A DNA stretch of 64,000 nucleotides from Limnanthes douglasii subsp. nivea (taxonomy: Eukaryota; Streptophyta; Magnoliopsida; Brassicales; Limnanthaceae): positions 150,258,997-150,322,996 of the forward strand of contig JAUPFV010000003.1 of assembly GCA_036936605.1 (NCBI GenBank), read 5' to 3'. The position numbers and the translations under genes are program-made. The first letter of the stretch is position 1. Each line of letters begins with the position of its first letter. Below the pieces are notes generated by a model that searched no databases, was not told where the DNA came from, and worked only from the letters and a program-made list of their open reading frames with translations. Of this stretch, positions 59,866 to 64,000 are shown piece after piece.

Positions 59866-60641
59866 AATTGGCCTAACAAATAAAATTTGATTATAAAGAG
59901 TTATAAAAAATTTATATGGTCCTACTAAATCATAAGTTATTGTTTGATAAAAATATTTCTTAGTTTGTTGTTTGAGTTTTAGAATTCCTAAGTTGTTGTT
60001 TGAGTTTCTGAGTTTCTAAGTTGTTGTTTGAGTTTATGGGTTCCTATTTTGTTGTTTCAATTTTAGACTTCGTAAGTTGTTGTCCGACCTGTTTTTAGTC
60101 AAATTTAAGTTTTTCTATTTTTTCATTTATTTTGGCGTCATGTGTTTCTAATTACTAAAGTAGACGATTCATGAAAAAATATTTAAGTTTGACTAACTAT
60201 AATATACAAAAAATAAAATTTGGAAAGTTTCTAGTTGGCTTCGCGCATTCGACACTCGTGAAACTGCCGGATTTGTGCATATTTATGCGCGATCTGGCAA
60301 GATTTGACGTACCTAGATTATGTAATTTTCATAAAATTATGTATCCCATCCGTGCGAAAGTGTATACGGATTACGCGTACATGGTGCAAAAATTATATTG
60401 GAAATTTATGGTTTGCTTATTTATTGAAGTATGTTTTCAAAAAATTTGCAAAAAAAAACATAACATAAAGTAATTAAGATAGTAATATCAAACAACAACG
60501 GAAAACAAGTCTTACAATAAAAGTTAATACCTGAATGATAATTAATAATACTAAAAGTTGTCAACTTATTGTGCACCATTAAACACTCTCTCTCAAAAAT
60601 CCGTTGACCTTGCAAGTCGGTGATAAAATCATGTTAATGTT

Positions 60642-61917
60642 TTTTGGCCTTACTCGATTTTTTTGCTTGAGTCACTTTTTTTAGCTTTAGGTACGGCTTT
60701 GGCTTTGGGTACTAAGAATGCTTTAGCTATTGAGGCAATAATGCTAGCTATCGTACAGGGAGTGCTAGTGCAATTGCCTTGATTACCGTTGTATTCGAAG
60801 AAAGATGGGTTTCATTTAGTTGGTTTGTCTGGATTGGCTTTTTTTATTACTAGATTCGGCTTCTTAGGTTCCAATACTTGACTTCTCGTAGTAACCAAGA
60901 TTTGCATCTTGTTAACCGATTGTCGTGAGTTTACGAATAAACTCATCTCTCTCCGACTTTAATCTATCGGCTCGTAAATGAACATACAAGTGTAAAAATG
61001 GTTGGTGGTTGTGTTTATCGTTTACCACTATAAAACTCCAATGATCGGGTAATTCTACGACCGGACTTCCCATTAACATAAATGGACAACCACATTTTCT
61101 CGATGAACAATCTCGACGCTTCTTCACATACCCTGATTTGGGGTTAGGTTTATAAACACCTTGCCTCTCGCACTCAAAATATACCATTGGATTTTCCTAT
61201 TTTTACTACCGTCGTCGTCTTTAGTGATACAAGTAATGAATCTTAACTTGGTGCTTTTCAGAATCCTAATCGTTAAACTTTTTGGCCTTACTCGATTTTT
61301 TTGCTTGAGTCATTTTCTCTTTTTTTGGTTGAGCTTTGGATTTGGCTTTGGTTTTGGGTATTACGAATGCTTTAGCTACCGTGGCAACAGTACTAGCTAT
61401 CGTACTGGGAGTGCTAGCACTATTGCCTTGACTACCGTCGTATTCGAACAAAGATGGTATCCGTTCAGTAGATTTGTCTGGATTGGATTTTTTTTATTAC
61501 TAAAGCCGGCTTCTTAGGTTCCACTACATAACTTCTCGTGGTATCTAGGATTTTCATTTCGTGAACTGATTGTCGTGAATTTACATATAAACTTATCTTC
61601 GTCCGCTTTTAGTCTATAGGCTCGTAAATGACCATCCTAGTGTAAAAATGGTTGGTGGTTGTGTTTTCCATTTACCACTACCAATCTCCAATAACCAGGT
61701 AATTCTACGACCGGACTTCCCCTTAACATGAAGGAACAACCGCATTTTTCGATAAACAATCTCGACACTTCTTCACAAACCCCGATTTGGGGTTAGGTTT
61801 ATAAACACCTTGCTGCCTTTTGCACTTAAAATACACCATTGAAGTTTTCCCATTTTTACTATCGTCGTCGTCTTTAGTGATACAAGTAATGAATCCTAAC
61901 TTGGTGCTTTCAGAATG
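60642..61917 (-). repeat. tandem duplication, two units of about 637 bp
   Basis: Unit 1 (60642-61278) and unit 2 (61279-61917) share the same block order: TTGGCCTTACTCGATTTTTT, a lysine-rich coding block, an 'ACTACGA' repeat region and the DNA-binding block. Divergence is considerable (roughly 10-15% by eye), so the duplication is not recent. Confidence 0.8.
60912..61187 (-). pseudogene. FAR1/MULE-like DNA-binding fragment, copy 1
   Basis: The minus-strand frame from 61187 encodes MVYFECERQGVYKPNP, then CGCPFMLMG, then DHWSFIVVNDKHNHQPFLH, then a helical RADRLKSERDEFIRKLT. Conserved cysteines followed by an H-N-H pair match the WRKY/FAR1-type zinc finger at the N-terminus of Mutator-like transposases. 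The rest of a transposase is absent. A lysine/alanine-rich low-complexity tail follows in another frame (to about 60650). Confidence 0.6.
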
Positions 61918-62022
61918 AATCCATGAGACAAAATCAGATTTCGTATAATAATTATTGATGGTAAAAACATTTGTGTGTAATCGACAATGGAACATGCTGG
62001 TTGTTTTGGTTAAAAAAAACAC
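61266..62022 (-). pseudogene. FAR1/MULE-like DNA-binding fragment, copy 2
   Basis: From 62022 the frame encodes a longer N-terminal part with DFVSWIHSESTKLGF and MVYFKCKRQQGVYKPNP, broken by a shift near 61745. Reading continues as VVELPGYW and NGKHNHQPFLH, and the lysine-rich tail KAKSKAQPKKEKMTQAKK (61266-61380). It is a diverged repeat of copy 1 with an extended start. No catalytic (DDE) region was seen in either copy. Confidence 0.6.
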
Positions 62023-62579
62023 ATGAAATTATATTAAATTCTACGTAATTCAAACTAACTATATCAAAATTTACTTAAATCGTGCACAATCGTGCATGTC
62101 AGTAGTCAAAATCACGGACACAACACAACATATTATATCAAATTCACGTAACCATAAAACCATAATTTAGTAACAATCGGACGCAACCACGTTCACATTT
62201 GATAAAATCGCGCACACACTTTAATATAATCTATGGAAAAATCACGCATTTTGGATTCGCGGTTCATCCATAATTTTGTAGGATGCATGCGAAAAATCTA
62301 GCAGATACAATAAAAACTTAAAAACGTACCTTGACTCGCTCAAATCCATAATCTAGCGGTGTGTTGTAGACTTTTTTAGCTAAAATTAATATTTGGAAGG
62401 TTGTTGGATTGGAAACAAAAATCTGGATGTTTAAATTTAATTTTGGTTAAATTAATCTTAATTTTTTTTGAATGATTCTAAAAACAAATCTCATCTTTAA
62501 CCCAGCCCGAAAGAGTATCCATGCCCATTACCGAAGCTTCCTCAAACGGGTTCGGTTTTTTTTGAGGGTTTTGTCTATT
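62023..62579. other. CG-motif region and upstream DNA of the leucyl-tRNA synthetase
   Basis: Positions 62070-62290 carry repeated AAATCGTGCA, AAATCGCGCA and AAATCACGCA motifs like those at 56.8-57.0 kb. After about 62460 the sequence looks like a host promoter region, with AGCCCGA-type motifs but no clear TATA box. Confidence 0.45.
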
Positions 62580-63083
62580 TTTCATTTTTGTCTTAAAACT
62601 CGTCTCTCCTTATCACTGTCTCTTCATCGCGCCGCCGCCATTCTATTCTCACTGGCTCTTCGTTTTCTCCGATTGGCAAATGCGCATTTGAAATCCACAG
62701 CCAATTCGAATCACAGGTAACAATCACCCTAAAGGTTTCATTTTTTTTTCTTCTCTTTAGCGCTATTGGTTTCACTGAGAAACGCTATAACTCAACTCTT
62801 AGCAGATGCTCAACACGTAATTCACAGGTTCCAAAGACGTTAACTTCATGATTTGATATCGGTTTCGGAGCGATAATATACTTTGCTTAACTTTAGTGAC
62901 TTTTTAGTTGAAAATTCGTTTGGTTTCTCGTATATTTGTAGTTAGGTTGTTTTGAAATTTGCTAGATTAATAGGTTTCGTGAGCATGATTGTTCGTGCGG
63001 ATCGCAACTTTAGCATTCTGTAGATCATGTTAGTCTGCTTATACTTATTGGTTTACTTGTGCAGGTTCTGTGGGTTTCACGAG
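62580..63083 (+). other. leucyl-tRNA synthetase 5' leader with intron
   Basis: A donor CACAG|GTAACAATC at 62717 and acceptor ACTTGTGCAG|GTTCTG ending 63064 define a leader intron of 348 bp; the first exon is non-coding and CT-rich. The transcription start is probably near 62560-62620. Confidence 0.6.
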
Positions 63084-64000
63084 ATGGCATCCGACGGTGG
63101 GAAATGCTATGCGAGGAGAGACAAGCTCCTTGAGATTGAAACCAAGGCTCGAGCTTTGTGGGAAGAGAATGATGTATTTAGAGCTGAAGCTGGGGAAACG
63201 CTTCCAAACCCTGGTGAAAAGTTCTTTGGGAATTTTCCGTTCCCATATATGAATGGCAACTTGCACCTTGGTCACGCCTTTACAATTTCTAAGCTTGAGT
63301 TCGCAGCAGCTTTTCATAGACTTAGAGGGGCTAATGTACTCTTACCGTTTGGGTTTCACTGTACTGGTATGCCTATTAAGGCCTCAGCTGATAAGCTTGC
63401 TCGGGAGATGCAGCTGTTTGGAAATCCACCGGTCTTTTCTTCTGTGGTAGCTGAGGAAGTGAAGCAAGCAGAGCCTGAGAGTGATATGGGAGATCCAGCA
63501 TTACCTGATAAATTCAAAGGAAAGAAGTCCAAGGCGGCAGCAAAATCTGGTGTACAGATGTATCAATGGGAAATTATGCGTAGTTTTGGTCTCTCGGATA
63601 GGGAGATAGCTGAGTTTCAAGACCCCCACAAATGGTTACACTTTTTCCCCCCATTGGCAGTGGAGGATCTAAAAGCTTTTGGTTTGGGCTGTGATTGGAG
63701 GCGCTCCTTTGTTACCACTGATGTGAACCCATTTTTTGATTCTTTTGTAAGGTGGCAGATGAGGAAGTTGAAATCCATGGGCAAGATTGTCAAGGATCTT
63801 CGTTACGCAATATACTCTCCTTTAGATGGCCAGCCATGTGCTGATCATGATCGTGCTAGCGGTGAGGGTGTTCAACCACAAGAGTACACTATCATCAAGA
63901 TGGAGGTTGTTGCACCTTTCCCTCCAAAGTTGGGGCATCTGGAGGGTAAGAGGGTCTTTTTGGCTGCTGCTACTTTGAGGCCAGAGACCATGTATGGACA
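63084..64000 (+). CDS. LeuRS: cytosolic leucyl-tRNA synthetase, N-terminal 305 residues (runs off window)
   Basis: ATG at 63084 starts an uninterrupted frame to the window end. The HIGH-type ATP-binding motif is HLGH (residues 61-64) inside [16 protein letters not shown], followed by [16 protein letters not shown] and [24 protein letters not shown] near the end starts the editing-domain region. The N-terminus has no transit peptide: [19 protein letters not shown] matches the cytosolic, eukaryote/archaeal-type enzyme. It charges tRNA-Leu with leucine. The full protein is about 1090 residues in plants, so about 70% lies beyond the window. No disabling mutation was seen. Confidence 0.95.
   Translation, partial: MASDGGKCYARRDKLLEIETKARALWEENDVFRAEAGETLPNPGEKFFGNFPFPYMNGNLHLGHAFTISKLEFAAAFHRLRGANVLLPFGFHCTGMPIKASADKLAREMQLFGNPPVFSSVVAEEVKQAEPESDMGDPALPDKFKGKKSKAAAKSGVQMYQWEIMRSFGLSDREIAEFQDPHKWLHFFPPLAVEDLKAFGLGCDWRRSFVTTDVNPFFDSFVRWQMRKLKSMGKIVKDLRYAIYSPLDGQPCADHDRASGEGVQPQEYTIIKMEVVAPFPPKLGHLEGKRVFLAAATLRPETMYG

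Overview
This is plant nuclear DNA, most likely from a Brassicaceae species. Only two ordinary host genes are clear. One is a complete two-exon Rab GTPase of the RABA2 type (5153-6983). The other is the 5' end of a cytosolic leucyl-tRNA synthetase (from 63084, running off the window). From memory, the corresponding Arabidopsis genes (At1g09630 and At1g09620) are immediate neighbours. If so, the roughly 56 kb between them here is mainly inserted mobile DNA. A possible last exon of a third, minus-strand gene lies at 3146-3229.

Layout: (a) 1-2235, the 3' half and 3' LTR of a Ty1/copia element with one nonsense codon. (b) 5.1-7.1 kb, the Rab gene. (c) 8.8-10.3 kb, a 3'-end LINE fragment on the minus strand. 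(d) 10.3-17.65 kb, Ty3/gypsy element III (minus strand), truncated and deleted. (e) 17.8-23.1 kb, Ty3/gypsy element IV (plus strand), strongly decayed. (f) 23.2-26.5 kb, a decayed copia 5' part carrying a SINE. (g) 26.8-27.2 kb, a hAT-like MITE. (h) 28.0-39.04 kb, Ty3/gypsy element I, apparently a chimera. (i) 39.3-52.86 kb, a copia element split first by an 862-bp non-autonomous hAT element and then by the 10.4-kb Ty3/gypsy element II. The hAT has a perfect 8-bp target duplication and element II a perfect 5-bp one, and the copia reading resumes on the far side of each. (j) 52.9-56.8 kb, AT-rich DNA with a degenerate repeat field. (k) 56.8-62.3 kb, a decayed cluster with a plant-mobile-domain gene, an unknown small ORF and two tandem copies of a FAR1/MULE-like DNA-binding fragment. 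(l) 62.5 kb onward, the leucyl-tRNA synthetase.

The most interesting pattern is shared by Ty3/gypsy elements I-IV, which look like the Tat lineage (gag-PR-RT-RNaseH-extra RNaseH-INT, RNA-primer sites beginning TGGCG). Each carries downstream of integrase a gene in the opposite orientation. Its first exon encodes a conserved domain resembling the 'putative gypsy type transposon' family, and its second encodes a long acidic coiled-coil protein. In elements I and II a GT-AG intron occupies the same position and phase, and a TATA box sits about 100 bp upstream of the antisense ATG. A conserved motif of about 50 bp lies about 50-70 bp after the integrase stop in all four elements, and 50-bp tandem repeats separate the converging genes in I and III. 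Extra and antisense ORFs in Tat elements are known from the literature; the intron, the dedicated promoter and the shared motif deserve a closer look.

All family assignments come from reading motifs and comparing the copies with each other by eye. No database search was run.
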